60,592 bases of DNA. Origin: Prevotella sp. Its GTDB lineage: Bacteria; Bacteroidota; Bacteroidia; Bacteroidales; Bacteroidaceae. Below, in pieces: positions 7,980 to 17,057 of this stretch (positions are counted from its first letter, which is position 1; each line of letters begins with the position of its first letter). The stretch covers positions 1 through 60,592 of the forward strand of contig JAHAZN010000034.1 of assembly GCA_018385335.1 (NCBI GenBank), given 5' to 3'. Under the pieces are notes generated by a model. The model had not been told where the DNA came from. It made no database searches and saw only the letters and a program-made list of their open reading frames with translations. A program made the translations under genes and the position numbers.

Positions 7980-10379
7980 TCAAGACTTCTGGAACTCGGT
8001 AGGCGTCATGCCGGTGAGTTTCTTGAAGCACTTGCTGAAGTATTTGGGATCAGAGAACCCGCTGCGGTAGGCTACGTCTGCAACATAGACGTCAGGTTGC
8101 CGCAGCAGTTCTTTTGCCCGCTCTATGCGCTGGTTCAGCAGGTAGTTGTTGGGAGAGGTGTTGAAGACGCTCTTCATGAGGGCAAATAGCAGCGTACGGC
8201 TAATGGCCATCGCCTGGGCAAAGTCCTGTATCGAGAGGTCGGAGTCAGCCAAGTGTTCGTTGACGAATGTCTTCACACGCTCGGCGAACAGGCGGTCTTT
8301 CTCGCTCTCTACGACCTCTACCGGCTCTATTTTCTCTACCGTTTCCTTGATAGATAGCAACTCCCGGATGCGCTGGCTCATCACCTCGATGCGCTGGTTG
8401 CTGGTCAGGCGGATGTCCTTGATTTCGTTTTGCAACTGCCGGATATAACGCACGACGCGATAGATGCTGATGACCAGCAGCGCCAGCAGCAGACCGTAGA
8501 GCATCCATGCCCACGGTGTCTCATGGAAGGCGGCACGGCGGTGGATAGTCAATGTTTGCTCGTTGTCAACCCAAACGCCGTCACCATTAGTAGAGCGCAG
8601 GTGCAGATGGAAGGTGCCGGCGGGAATGTCGGGCAGGGTGATGTGGTTGTCGGTAATATGGATCCAACGGTTGTCCATACCTTCAATGCGGTAGGCGTAG
8701 GTGATAGGCACATTCTTGTTGAAGTCAAGAGCCGCAAACTGAATGGTGAGGCTGCGCTCGTCGGGCGATAACCAAATGTCGGAAGGGCAGTCGAAGACAA
8801 GGGGTGGCTGGTAGCTGCTCTTCTGCATATCCTGCGTGCTGATGTTCAGCACGCCTTTTGTGGTGCCAAAGAGTAAACTGCCCTCACCAGAACTTTCCTG
8901 AGAACGTATGAATATGGGCTTTGTCTCTAACAGTTTGAAGTGTTCATCCAACCTGCCACGAGTATAGTTGGTGACCGTGCTGTCGCTTAGCGAGAAGCAA
9001 CTGATAGAGGTCTGGGAGACAACATATAGTCCGTGGTCAGGCTTGAAGAACAGGCTCAGACACACGTCGGAGGGCAGGCCCTGGTCGGTGGTGAAGGTAT
9101 TGAAAGGGGTACGGTCGCTCAGTAACTGACGGTCATCGGCCAGACAGAACCCGCCGCCACTGGTGGCAATGGCTACTGTGTGGTCATGAAGAGGCTCTAT
9201 GTCCGCCACCAAGTTGTAACTGAGCGACGTGGCATCGTTAGGCCGGCGACAATGATGCCAGAACTTCATGTCTTGGGGATTGTCCTCCAGCGAACAAGTG
9301 AAGAGGCCGTTCTGCGTACCTGCCATCAATACCTGTTCAGCGGTAATGTATAGACAGCGCATTTTGTTGCTCTTCTCGTCGGCCGGCCATCCTGACAGGC
9401 CATTGTCTCTATGCACGAATACGTCGTGCTGTTGGCGCAAGTCGTACATGTTCAACCCACCGTTGTAGGTGGCTATCCAAAGACGCTGCTGACGGTCTTC
9501 GACTATGTCGTAGATGTTGTTGCAACTCAGGCTGTTGGGGGAGTTCTCGTCATGGACATAGCGCTTGACAATGTAACCGTCTGCCGTTTTCGAGGCTTTG
9601 AGCCGTGTCAGACCCTCGGGCTTCGCCCCTAACCACAGGTCGCCCCGCGAGTCTTCGAGGATGCAGTAAACATTCTGTCCGAAAGCGACGGGAGCCGTTG
9701 ACAGTTCTCCTTTCGGCGTGAGGAATCTGTCGCCAACGCGGACATACCCATTCTTGTCAGCCACCCATGTGCGGCCTTTTTTGTCAACGTAAAGGCAGCG
9801 CACCTCCTCCTCGGAGGCTTCCGAAAACTGCACGGGTTGCAAGGGCTTGGCACCAAACCAGATGCGATAGAGTCCGCTGTGCGTATCGACCCAGATGCCG
9901 CCTTGACGGTCTTCTAACAAAATGTTTGTATAGATGTTGGCAAATTGGGGCAGGCTTTTCAATTTTGCCACAGTGGCATCGTTTGCTCTGTATGGCCGTG
10001 GACGCTTGCTGTAATCACCACTTGTCTGTTCGAAGTGTTCTGTTCTGCGATGGAACACGAATATCAGGCTGTCATTGGTGGTACACTCCAAATCATGGTT
10101 GGGCAGTTCGCGGATGCTACCAATGCGATTGGTGCGCAGCGGACAATTGTCGCCAGGCCGCATACGGTAGTTTTTGAAGCGGTAGCCGTCATATCGGCAT
10201 AGTCCGTTCCACGTGCCAATCCACACATAGCCGTTGTAATCTTGTATGGCACATGATACAATGTCCTGGCCATACCCCTCGGCCTCACTGAAATGGGTAA
10301 TTCGAACCTCCTCATATCTTTGAGCCGTAACAACGGTAATTACCAATAAAGAAGCGATGATAGTCAGTAGTCGTTTCAT
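7980..10379 (-). CDS. Membrane AraC-type regulator with periplasmic propeller, no kinase
   Basis: A 799-residue protein with the sensor half of a hybrid two-component system but none of its phosphotransfer parts. In order: signal/anchor segment (1-20); two-component-type propeller repeats ('NGYVWIGTWNGLCRYDG', 'GGIWVDTHSGLYRI', 'RLWIATYNGGLNMYD') to about 530; a Y_Y_Y domain (about 550-620); one membrane span (about 621-642); a coiled-coil-like linker; and an AraC/HTH_18 domain (700-799). No HisKA, HATPase or receiver domain fits between span and HTH; classical hybrid regulators are about 1300 residues. I infer that ligand binding outside is passed directly to DNA binding inside. Likely targets are the convergent GH95-CE8 genes or the larger CAZyme cluster. 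ATG 10379 is chosen because it starts the hydrophobic leader; a start at 10433 would overlap comM. Confidence 0.88.
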   Translation of the reverse strand: MKRLLTIIASLLVITVVTAQRYEEVRITHFSEAEGYGQDIVSCAIQDYNGYVWIGTWNGLCRYDGYRFKNYRMRPGDNCPLRTNRIGSIRELPNHDLECTTNDSLIFVFHRRTEHFEQTSGDYSKRPRPYRANDATVAKLKSLPQFANIYTNILLEDRQGGIWVDTHSGLYRIWFGAKPLQPVQFSEASEEEVRCLYVDKKGRTWVADKNGYVRVGDRFLTPKGELSTAPVAFGQNVYCILEDSRGDLWLGAKPEGLTRLKASKTADGYIVKRYVHDENSPNSLSCNNIYDIVEDRQQRLWIATYNGGLNMYDLRQQHDVFVHRDNGLSGWPADEKSNKMRCLYITAEQVLMAGTQNGLFTCSLEDNPQDMKFWHHCRRPNDATSLSYNLVADIEPLHDHTVAIATSGGGFCLADDRQLLSDRTPFNTFTTDQGLPSDVCLSLFFKPDHGLYVVSQTSISCFSLSDSTVTNYTRGRLDEHFKLLETKPIFIRSQESSGEGSLLFGTTKGVLNISTQDMQKSSYQPPLVFDCPSDIWLSPDERSLTIQFAALDFNKNVPITYAYRIEGMDNRWIHITDNHITLPDIPAGTFHLHLRSTNGDGVWVDNEQTLTIHRRAAFHETPWAWMLYGLLLALLVISIYRVVRYIRQLQNEIKDIRLTSNQRIEVMSQRIRELLSIKETVEKIEPVEVVESEKDRLFAERVKTFVNEHLADSDLSIQDFAQAMAISRTLLFALMKSVFNTSPNNYLLNQRIERAKELLRQPDVYVADVAYRSGFSDPKYFSKCFKKLTGMTPTEFQKS

Positions 10380-10411
10380 GGCTGCAAAGATGAGTAATAT
10401 GTCATATTTTA

Positions 10412-11959
10412 TTATATCCCTCTTTCTGCCCAATCGCCTCTATCGAGGTTGCGATAGCCGATAGCTTCAGCTATGTGTTGGCTCTGCACTTTCTCAGAGC
10501 CAGCGAGGTCGGCGATGGTGCGGGCCACCCTGAGGATGCGGCTGTAGGCACGGGCACTGAGTTTCAGACGCTCCATTGCCATGCGGAGCATGTCCAAGGA
10601 GGGGGCATCGGGCTGCGCATATTCGTGGAGCAAGCGCTCTGTCATCTGGGCATTGCAGTGGATGCCCTTGATGTGGGCATAGCGCTGCGCCTGAATCTGG
10701 CGCGCCGCAATCACCCGCTCGCGGATGGCAGCACTCGGCTCCCCCCGTTTGGCCTGTGAGAGGTCTTTAAAGGGGATGGCAGAGATCTCACACTGTATGT
10801 CGATACGGTCGAGTAACGGACCGGAGATCTTGTTCATGTATCGCTGTATCTGTCCGGGAGAGCATACACAATGGTGTGTGGGGTCGCCATAATAGCCGCA
10901 GGGGCAGGGGTTCATGGATGCTACGAACATAAATGAGCATGGGAACTCCACCGAATATTTTGAGCGAGAGATGGTGATGATTCTGTCTTCGAGCGGCTGT
11001 CTCATCACCTCAAGTGCCGACCTGTTAAACTCAGGTAGCTCATCACAGAAGAGCACACCATTGTGAGCCAAGGAGATCTCTCCCGGCTGAGGATTGTTGC
11101 CGCCACCCACCAGTGCCACAGGAGAGATGGTGTGATGAGGCGCTCTGAAAGGACGTTGCGTGATGAGCGATGTTCCGCGGGGCAGTTTTCCCGCCACACT
11201 GTGTATCTGTGTGGTCTCCAGACTTTCTGCCAGGGAGAGGGGAGGGAGGATAGAAGGCAGACGTTTCGCCATCATCGATTTTCCGCTTCCCGGTGGTCCT
11301 ATCATCATCAGGTTATGTCCTCCGGCGGCAGCCACCTCCAATGCCCTTTTCACCTCCTCCTGACCTTTTACGTCGGCAAAGTCGAGCTCTGATTGCGTCT
11401 GCTGTTCATAAAACTGACGTCTGGTGTCGATGGCAGTGGGTTGGATATCGTTGTTTCCATTGAAGAAGTTGACCACATCCATCAGTGTCTCCATACCATA
11501 GACATTGAGATTGTTAACCACAGCCGCCTCGTTGATGTTCTGTGCGGGTACGATCATCCCCTTCATCTTCTTCGCCCTTGCTTTGATAGCTATAGGCAGT
11601 GTGCCCTTGATAGGTTGCAGTCTTCCGTCGAGTCCCAGCTCACCTATCAGCATCCATTCGTCGAGGTCTTCTCTCGTTATCTTTCCTATGGCAGCGAGGA
11701 GCGCCACTGCCAGCGAGAGGTCATAGCCACTTCCCTCCTTACGGATGTCGGCGGGAGCCATGTTGATGGTGATATCGCTTGGGGGTAGTCTGAATCCGTT
11801 GTTGGTGAGTGCCGCCATGATACGGTCTTTGCTCTCCTTCACAGCGGTGTCTGCCAGTCCGGTGAGATGAAACATCACCCCTTTTGTTATGCTCACTTCG
11901 ATACTCACGATAGTGGCTTCAAGTCCCATGACGGCGGCACATCGAGTCTTTACAATCAT
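10412..11959 (-). CDS. comM: ComM/YifB family AAA+ ATPase (Mg-chelatase-like)
   Basis: A cytoplasmic 515-residue ATPase. The ComM family acts as a helicase promoting branch migration during natural transformation in Vibrio and Haemophilus; the role in Bacteroidetes is less well known. It has the N-terminal ChlI-type domain ('ITINMAPADIRKEGSGYDL'), Walker A 'GPPGSGKS', and a Cys-rich stretch 'NPCPCGYYGD' followed by a C-terminal Mg_chelatase_C region. Length is normal for the family. The start overlaps the stop of the upstream TlpA-like gene by 4 bases (ATGA), implying translational coupling. An inactivated copy of its internal part lies at 425-598. Confidence 0.95.
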   Translation of the reverse strand: MIVKTRCAAVMGLEATIVSIEVSITKGVMFHLTGLADTAVKESKDRIMAALTNNGFRLPPSDITINMAPADIRKEGSGYDLSLAVALLAAIGKITREDLDEWMLIGELGLDGRLQPIKGTLPIAIKARAKKMKGMIVPAQNINEAAVVNNLNVYGMETLMDVVNFFNGNNDIQPTAIDTRRQFYEQQTQSELDFADVKGQEEVKRALEVAAAGGHNLMMIGPPGSGKSMMAKRLPSILPPLSLAESLETTQIHSVAGKLPRGTSLITQRPFRAPHHTISPVALVGGGNNPQPGEISLAHNGVLFCDELPEFNRSALEVMRQPLEDRIITISRSKYSVEFPCSFMFVASMNPCPCGYYGDPTHHCVCSPGQIQRYMNKISGPLLDRIDIQCEISAIPFKDLSQAKRGEPSAAIRERVIAARQIQAQRYAHIKGIHCNAQMTERLLHEYAQPDAPSLDMLRMAMERLKLSARAYSRILRVARTIADLAGSEKVQSQHIAEAIGYRNLDRGDWAERGI

Positions 11960-12960
11960 TTTCTCAGTAGTTCCTTAATCTTCTTTTCTAAATCCTGCGG
12001 AGCGACGTCTCTTGCTACTATTTTTCCTTTGCTGTCGGCGATGATATTTGCTCCCACTGTATGTACAGCCATCTGTGTAGCCAGTTGTCCCTGCCACATT
12101 TTCCCATCGCACACCTGAGGCCATTTCACCGAGTCTCTTCTCATCCATTTCAGACACTCCTCTTTGTTGGCATCAAGACAGATACCTATGATAGCCAGCG
12201 TGTCGCCCATCTGTTTCTTCAGTTTGTTCAGGCGCCGTTGTGCATCTCTGCTATTGTAGTTCCATGAGGCCCATGCTGCCACGATGTTTACTTTGGCAGA
12301 GAGTGTTTTCCTATTCACCTTCTTTCCATTGATGTCTTTGGCTGAGAAGTTGGGCAGCAACTGTCCCTTCTCTATTTTCTTTAGCTCATTGATAGCTTTG
12401 ATGTTTTTCTTCAGCTGCGTCTCGTTGTTCCCCCCCTTTATCATGATGTTCATGAGTCGGGCGGCAGTGGCATAGTCGGGTGTCTGGTCTTTAATCATCC
12501 ACCGTTCCACTATCCATAGAGCCACTGGTGACGAGGGATGCTCCTTCACCACCTTCTCTATCTCCCTGTTCCTTTCGGGAGGAGTCATCTCCGCCGTTCT
12601 TTTTCTAAACAGCGTCATCAGTTCATTGTCTTCGGTGCCTGTTATCTCCATCTCCTTGAGGTGTGAAGCGTCCACTTTCATCTCTACCTCTTTTCCTGGG
12701 ATGGCGAAGACAGGCTGCGTAGAGAAGTTGGGGAAGACCATTACCATGGTTGTGGGCATCTTCACCTCCTTACTATAGGAGAATCTGCCATCAGCCACTT
12801 TGATGGTATCCATTCCGTATCCTTGCGCTCCTTCGGCATAGATATAGAACTCACCCTGATTGAAGTTCCTGAATCTCCCTTTGAGTTTAAACTTACTACT
12901 CTCAGAGTCACAGGCAACCACCATCAGGGTGAGCATAAACAATGTGATGAATTGTCTCAT
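11956..12960 (-). CDS. TlpA-like thioredoxin-fold lipoprotein without the CxxC
   Basis: A 334-residue putative lipoprotein (lipobox 'LMVVAC', Cys17). An N-terminal DUF4369-like region (about 25-110) leads into a thioredoxin/AhpC-TSA-like domain from about residue 200. Where thiol-disulfide reductases have WCxxC, this protein reads W233-N-Y-N-S237, so both redox Cys are replaced (Asn234, Ser237), although the surrounding 'AAWASW...R' block is kept. It is therefore unlikely to be an oxidoreductase and may bind or scaffold. It sits 8 bases after the TPR lipoprotein gene and overlaps comM by 4 bases, suggesting one operon. Confidence 0.85.
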   Translation of the reverse strand: MRQFITLFMLTLMVVACDSESSKFKLKGRFRNFNQGEFYIYAEGAQGYGMDTIKVADGRFSYSKEVKMPTTMVMVFPNFSTQPVFAIPGKEVEMKVDASHLKEMEITGTEDNELMTLFRKRTAEMTPPERNREIEKVVKEHPSSPVALWIVERWMIKDQTPDYATAARLMNIMIKGGNNETQLKKNIKAINELKKIEKGQLLPNFSAKDINGKKVNRKTLSAKVNIVAAWASWNYNSRDAQRRLNKLKKQMGDTLAIIGICLDANKEECLKWMRRDSVKWPQVCDGKMWQGQLATQMAVHTVGANIIADSKGKIVARDVAPQDLEKKIKELLRK

Positions 12961-12968
12961 TCTCAGTG

Positions 12969-14651
12969 TTATTTGGCTATTTTAGCCAATTCCAGGTCAT
13001 TTGCTGCATAAGCCTTCAGCGAAGCATCTTTCTCGATAGCCTTTCTGAGTGCCACGGCAGCCTCATTGTTTTGTCCTTGGCGAGCGCAGAGCACAGCCTT
13101 AAGATAATAGGTCATACCATCCTTTTGAGCCACTCTGTCGAGCGTGTTGGCAGCAGCGGCATAGTTTTTGTTGAGTATCTGAGCTAGTGCAGCACTGTTG
13201 CTGTTCACCTTAGCCATGGCCTGCTCAGCCATTGCATAGTTGCCCTTAGCGAGATATACATTACCTATCATCTCCTCCATGCCTTTGTTGTTGCCAGCCT
13301 TCAGCATATAGTTTTCAGCAGTAGCGACATCACCCTGTTGCAGTGCGATGAGTGCCAGGTTAGCATTAGCCTCAGTACCTTTGGCATCTCTCTTCTGTGC
13401 CTGCAGCAGATACTCATTGGCAGCAGTGAGATTGCCTTTTGAATATTCGATGGCAGCGATGTTGTTATAGGCGCGTGCGTCGTTAGGATAGAGTGCAGCC
13501 GTCTTCTTATACACTTCCTCCTGTTCGTCGGCAGTCTCTTTCAGTGTGGCGGCATAGAGCATCTCCTCTACGCTCAGTTTCGAAGCATCGCTCTTGAGCT
13601 GAGCCTCTATCTGCTCGTCGTCTCTTCCTATCACCTCGTAGTTGATGGTCAGACGTGCCCTTCTCAGTTCGGGCAGGATACCGTCAGCGAGTTCGCGGAA
13701 ACCGGCGCTCATGTTCTTTATCTGCTGCTCACGCTCTTCGGGGTCTTTATACATAGAGAGAACGCGCAGAATCACCTCCTTGTCCTGAATGTTTGAGGCA
13801 GCCACCAATTCCTGGAATCCTTCCCAGTCCTGAGCAGTGTATTTAGCATCGATAGGAGCTTCGATATCGGTTTTCTTCAACTGTCCCTCTACATATTTCT
13901 CAGTGTTCTGCTGGCGCTGGTTAGCCAGTTTGTCGTTGAGCTTATAGCCACCGTCGGGAGAGGCGTAGGCACTCACTTCGACGTTGTTAAGACAGAGACC
14001 TTCCTGGTCCTTGTTAATGCGCTGGAGCAGGTCAACAAACTCTGTTACGGAGTTGTTCTTCAGTTCGCTTTGTCTGAGAGTAGCCTGTTGGATAAGGAAC
14101 TTGATGTTAGCTGTCTGTTTCGCTGCTGTCACGCGCTGGAATGCGTCAGGAGCGATACATGGAGCAGCTGTCTTCACCGTCTTCTTATAGAGTTCCGATG
14201 TAGCAACCACGCCGTTGGCCACTTTCACAGCAGGCACCTCAACGCTCTTCTTTCCAATCTTCGCATCGAAGGTGAGATAGAGTTCGCTCTTCTGCATCTC
14301 ATCCACATAGTCGAAGTTTGTTCTCATCGAGTAGTTACCACCGAGCTTGTAAGAGATGGTCTGGTCGTTGCCCATCACCTTCTCTCCCTGGAAGGTGGCA
14401 GGAGTTCCTAAGGCTACTTTCCTATCGCCATATCTCAGCTGAGGTGTGACGGTAACCACGGCCTTTTTGTTCATATATTTCTCAGGGAACATGCCGTTGA
14501 TAGTTGCTCCCACCTGTCCCTGATGTGCCTCTAAGGGATTGGGAGTAACTTTAAAGTTGTCAGCAGTCAGTTGACCGAGTTTTCCCGAACATGAAGTCAG
14601 CAGCAGTGCGGATGCAGCAGCGGTGACTATCAGATAGTGTTTTTTCTCCAT
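12969..14651 (-). CDS. TPR lipoprotein with OmpA-like middle domain
   Basis: About 560 residues. The signal ends in a lipobox ('LLLTSC'), so it is probably anchored to a membrane. A beta-rich N-terminal part (to about 200) is followed by an OmpA-like segment ('VEVSAYASPDGGYKLNDKLANQR'), which suggests peptidoglycan contact. The C-terminal half is a series of tetratricopeptide repeats ('NDARAYNNIAAIEYSKGNLTAA' and others). ATG 14651 is used because a longer frame would begin upstream of the -7 element at 14701-14708. It heads a probable operon with the TlpA-like protein and comM. The overall arrangement is familiar from Bacteroidales envelope proteins, but no specific function can be assigned. 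Confidence 0.85.
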   Translation of the reverse strand: MEKKHYLIVTAAASALLLTSCSGKLGQLTADNFKVTPNPLEAHQGQVGATINGMFPEKYMNKKAVVTVTPQLRYGDRKVALGTPATFQGEKVMGNDQTISYKLGGNYSMRTNFDYVDEMQKSELYLTFDAKIGKKSVEVPAVKVANGVVATSELYKKTVKTAAPCIAPDAFQRVTAAKQTANIKFLIQQATLRQSELKNNSVTEFVDLLQRINKDQEGLCLNNVEVSAYASPDGGYKLNDKLANQRQQNTEKYVEGQLKKTDIEAPIDAKYTAQDWEGFQELVAASNIQDKEVILRVLSMYKDPEEREQQIKNMSAGFRELADGILPELRRARLTINYEVIGRDDEQIEAQLKSDASKLSVEEMLYAATLKETADEQEEVYKKTAALYPNDARAYNNIAAIEYSKGNLTAANEYLLQAQKRDAKGTEANANLALIALQQGDVATAENYMLKAGNNKGMEEMIGNVYLAKGNYAMAEQAMAKVNSNSAALAQILNKNYAAAANTLDRVAQKDGMTYYLKAVLCARQGQNNEAAVALRKAIEKDASLKAYAANDLELAKIAK

Positions 14652-14700
14652 TTTTAATGTTCTGTTATTATAGTTTTTTATATTGTTTTTCTGTTTTATG

Positions 14701-14708
14701 CAAAGATA
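14701..14708 (-). promoter_or_regulatory. -7 element (TATCTTTG) for the TPR lipoprotein operon
   Basis: The minus strand reads TATCTTTGCA here, matching TAnnTTTG, 49 bases upstream of the ATG at 14651. No clear TTTG partner is seen about 20 bases upstream. The site fixes the start of the lipoprotein gene. Confidence 0.6.
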
Positions 14709-14831
14709 AGACAAGCTGATGTTACTCATCCTTATTACCTTCTTTTTTTATGCTTATTTAACCGAACAAATCGGTTGTCAGACGGTCCTTCACAGCCAAT
14801 AGCTATGATCAGTCCTTCTGCCGCTGATTTT

Positions 14832-17012
14832 TTAGAGCACCACCTTACGGCAGATGGTTCCCTTTTCTGTTTCTACAGTGAGGAGATAGATGCCGTGGAG
14901 ACTTGTTCCTTCGAGCGGCAGGAATTCGGTGCCTGCAGCAATGTTGCTATAGCTCTTGTTCATCACCGTCTTACCATCGATGGTCCTCAGCGTCATCAGC
15001 GCATGTTCTGTCGGTGTGGTGAAGGCCAGTCTTATGCCGTTGCCGTCGATGAGCAGCAGGTGGTTGTTGGGTGTGGCGATGTCGTCGATGCCCGTGGCAG
15101 CCCGTTTCACACAGTTCTTGGCTCCAGCCCATACGTCAATCTTTCCGTAGCCGAATCCGAGTGTTGCCGCCCTGTCCTCATCGCCCGTAGCCTCGTCTCT
15201 CCTTGCCGTCTCTTTCACCACCTCCTTCAGTTCTTCGGGAGTGAGTGAGGGGTAGGCCTGTAGCCATGTGGCGACAGCACCGGTGATAAAGGGTGCCGAC
15301 ATCGATGTACCCTGCATATAGCCATAGAGATAGTTGCGTGTGTCGCTTGCCTCACTTGTAGCCACTATCTGTGTGCCTGAGTTGTCGTTGGCACAGAGTG
15401 CGGAGATGATGAGGCATCCGGGGGCAGCCACCTCAGGTTTCATACGTCCGTCGGCAGTGGGACCATAGCTTGAGTGGCTCCATATCTCTCCCATGGTCTC
15501 CTCTATCTTACGCACAGTAGGGTCGCGATAGATGGTGTATTCGTTGCGTGTGGTGTAGGCACCCACGGAGAGTAGTCGGCGAGCGGTACCTCCGAGTTCG
15601 GCGATTGTCGATGCCTCCGATGGTTCAGCAAATCCCTCTATCTCCTTCGATGTGAGTCCGAGGAAGATGTTGTCTGCCCAGATATCCACTGTACCTGCTG
15701 TCTTCGATACGATTTCTATGCCCAGGGCGTAGTTGTTGCGCAGGTTGCCCACTGCTGAGGTGAGATGGATATGTGGTTTGTTGTTGAGTGGGTTCCTTTC
15801 CGTAGCTACCAGCAGGCTGTCGGAAATGTAGCTGTCAAACTTCACCGTCTGCAGGTCAGTGGTGGCAGGATAGATGGTAATGCGTTGTTTCACCTCTTTG
15901 TTGAATGTGTTATAAGCCATGAGGTTCACCTCAAACTCTGTCTCTTGTCCACCCCAGATATCTATCTCTCCTCCAGCTGTTGAGGCTGTAGGACCGCCGT
16001 AGAAGTTAACAAAGGTGCTCACCGATTCCCCTTTGTTCTCAAAGGTCTTTGAGATGTGAAACTTGTCAGCCCTATGATTGCCTGCCGAGCCCACGAGGAG
16101 TCGTCCTGCTCCCTGCATCTCATCGGCCATGAGGTCGAAGGGTGAGGTGCCGTCGTGCGGACCTATCTGCATTCCGAGACTGAGGTTCACCACACAGGGC
16201 TTGCCTACAGAGTCGGCGTAATTGAAGATATAGGCGATGGCATCGGCAATGGCGACGTTGTTCTCAGAGTTAGCATCCATACACACCAATACAATCTCTG
16301 CATCGGGAGCCACGCCGCGGTAGATGCCGTCGCAGAGCAGTGATGAGCCAGCAGCTATGCCAGTGACATGTGTGCCGTGAGAGTTGTTGACCACATCACC
16401 CTGTGCCCATTCGAGGTCAGTCTGTGTGAGCAGTTCCGCGCCATAGCCGAAGTGTGCGGGAGCGTGGAAACGGTCGGTGGGTGCGGTAATCTGTTCCCAC
16501 ACCCTGCTGATGCGCAATCTCCCCTCGGTATCATAGAATGCCTTGTGGGTGTAGTCGAAACCCTTATCCACGATACCTATCACCACTCCCTTGCCGGTGA
16601 GCGGTGAGGTCAGTCCTTCGCCCTGTTGGGTGAGTTCTACTCCAGCCTCTTGGCGTGCCTTGTCAAGCTGCTGCTCCACCTTGCCCGCTATCTGCAGGTA
16701 GTTCACTCCCTTCACCTTCGCCAGTTGTTCTGCTTGTGCGATGGGCAGGGAGAGGGTGGCTACCGAGGCAGTCTTTGCACCTACCTTCACTCCCATGGAC
16801 TCCAACTCGTTCCAGTCGATGACAGCGGCGTCGTAGGTCATAAAGGCCCTTATGTTCTGCTGTGAGGGTAATTTCTGCTGTCCACCCACATGGTGATGGG
16901 TGTGGAGTGCTATGCGTGTGGCAGGTGCCAGCACATCCTGTGCTGCGAGAGACCCCGATGAGAGGATGTTGCCTGCCAGGAGTGCGGTGAAGAGATACTT
17001 TTGAATAGTCAT
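14832..17012 (-). CDS. Subtilisin-like (S8) serine protease with C-terminal sorting domain
   Basis: A 726-residue secreted protease. The signal peptide (about 25 residues) is followed by a propeptide-like region, then the S8 domain with an intact triad: Asp149 ('IVDKGFDYTH'), His212 ('SHGTHVTG') and Ser570 ('GTSMSAP'), plus oxyanion Asn312 ('SAGN'). A roughly 200-residue insertion between the Asn and Ser blocks probably forms a beta-sandwich. The final 80 residues ('LRTIDGKTVMNKSY...GIYLLTVET') resemble a type IX-type C-terminal sorting domain. It follows the Omp28-like gene by 45 bases and is probably the last gene of the dapB operon. Confidence 0.92.
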   Translation of the reverse strand: MTIQKYLFTALLAGNILSSGSLAAQDVLAPATRIALHTHHHVGGQQKLPSQQNIRAFMTYDAAVIDWNELESMGVKVGAKTASVATLSLPIAQAEQLAKVKGVNYLQIAGKVEQQLDKARQEAGVELTQQGEGLTSPLTGKGVVIGIVDKGFDYTHKAFYDTEGRLRISRVWEQITAPTDRFHAPAHFGYGAELLTQTDLEWAQGDVVNNSHGTHVTGIAAGSSLLCDGIYRGVAPDAEIVLVCMDANSENNVAIADAIAYIFNYADSVGKPCVVNLSLGMQIGPHDGTSPFDLMADEMQGAGRLLVGSAGNHRADKFHISKTFENKGESVSTFVNFYGGPTASTAGGEIDIWGGQETEFEVNLMAYNTFNKEVKQRITIYPATTDLQTVKFDSYISDSLLVATERNPLNNKPHIHLTSAVGNLRNNYALGIEIVSKTAGTVDIWADNIFLGLTSKEIEGFAEPSEASTIAELGGTARRLLSVGAYTTRNEYTIYRDPTVRKIEETMGEIWSHSSYGPTADGRMKPEVAAPGCLIISALCANDNSGTQIVATSEASDTRNYLYGYMQGTSMSAPFITGAVATWLQAYPSLTPEELKEVVKETARRDEATGDEDRAATLGFGYGKIDVWAGAKNCVKRAATGIDDIATPNNHLLLIDGNGIRLAFTTPTEHALMTLRTIDGKTVMNKSYSNIAAGTEFLPLEGTSLHGIYLLTVETEKGTICRKVVL

Positions 17013-17057
17013 ATCAGTGATTGGTCTTGAGAAATTCTATGGTCTTGTTATGAGACC

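Noticed and set aside
10382..10392. -7-like CATCTTTG just upstream of the membrane regulator gene
   Set aside because: The first bases do not fit TA, and it is only about 6 bases from the ATG, which would give a leaderless transcript; the gene may simply be read from the comM operon.
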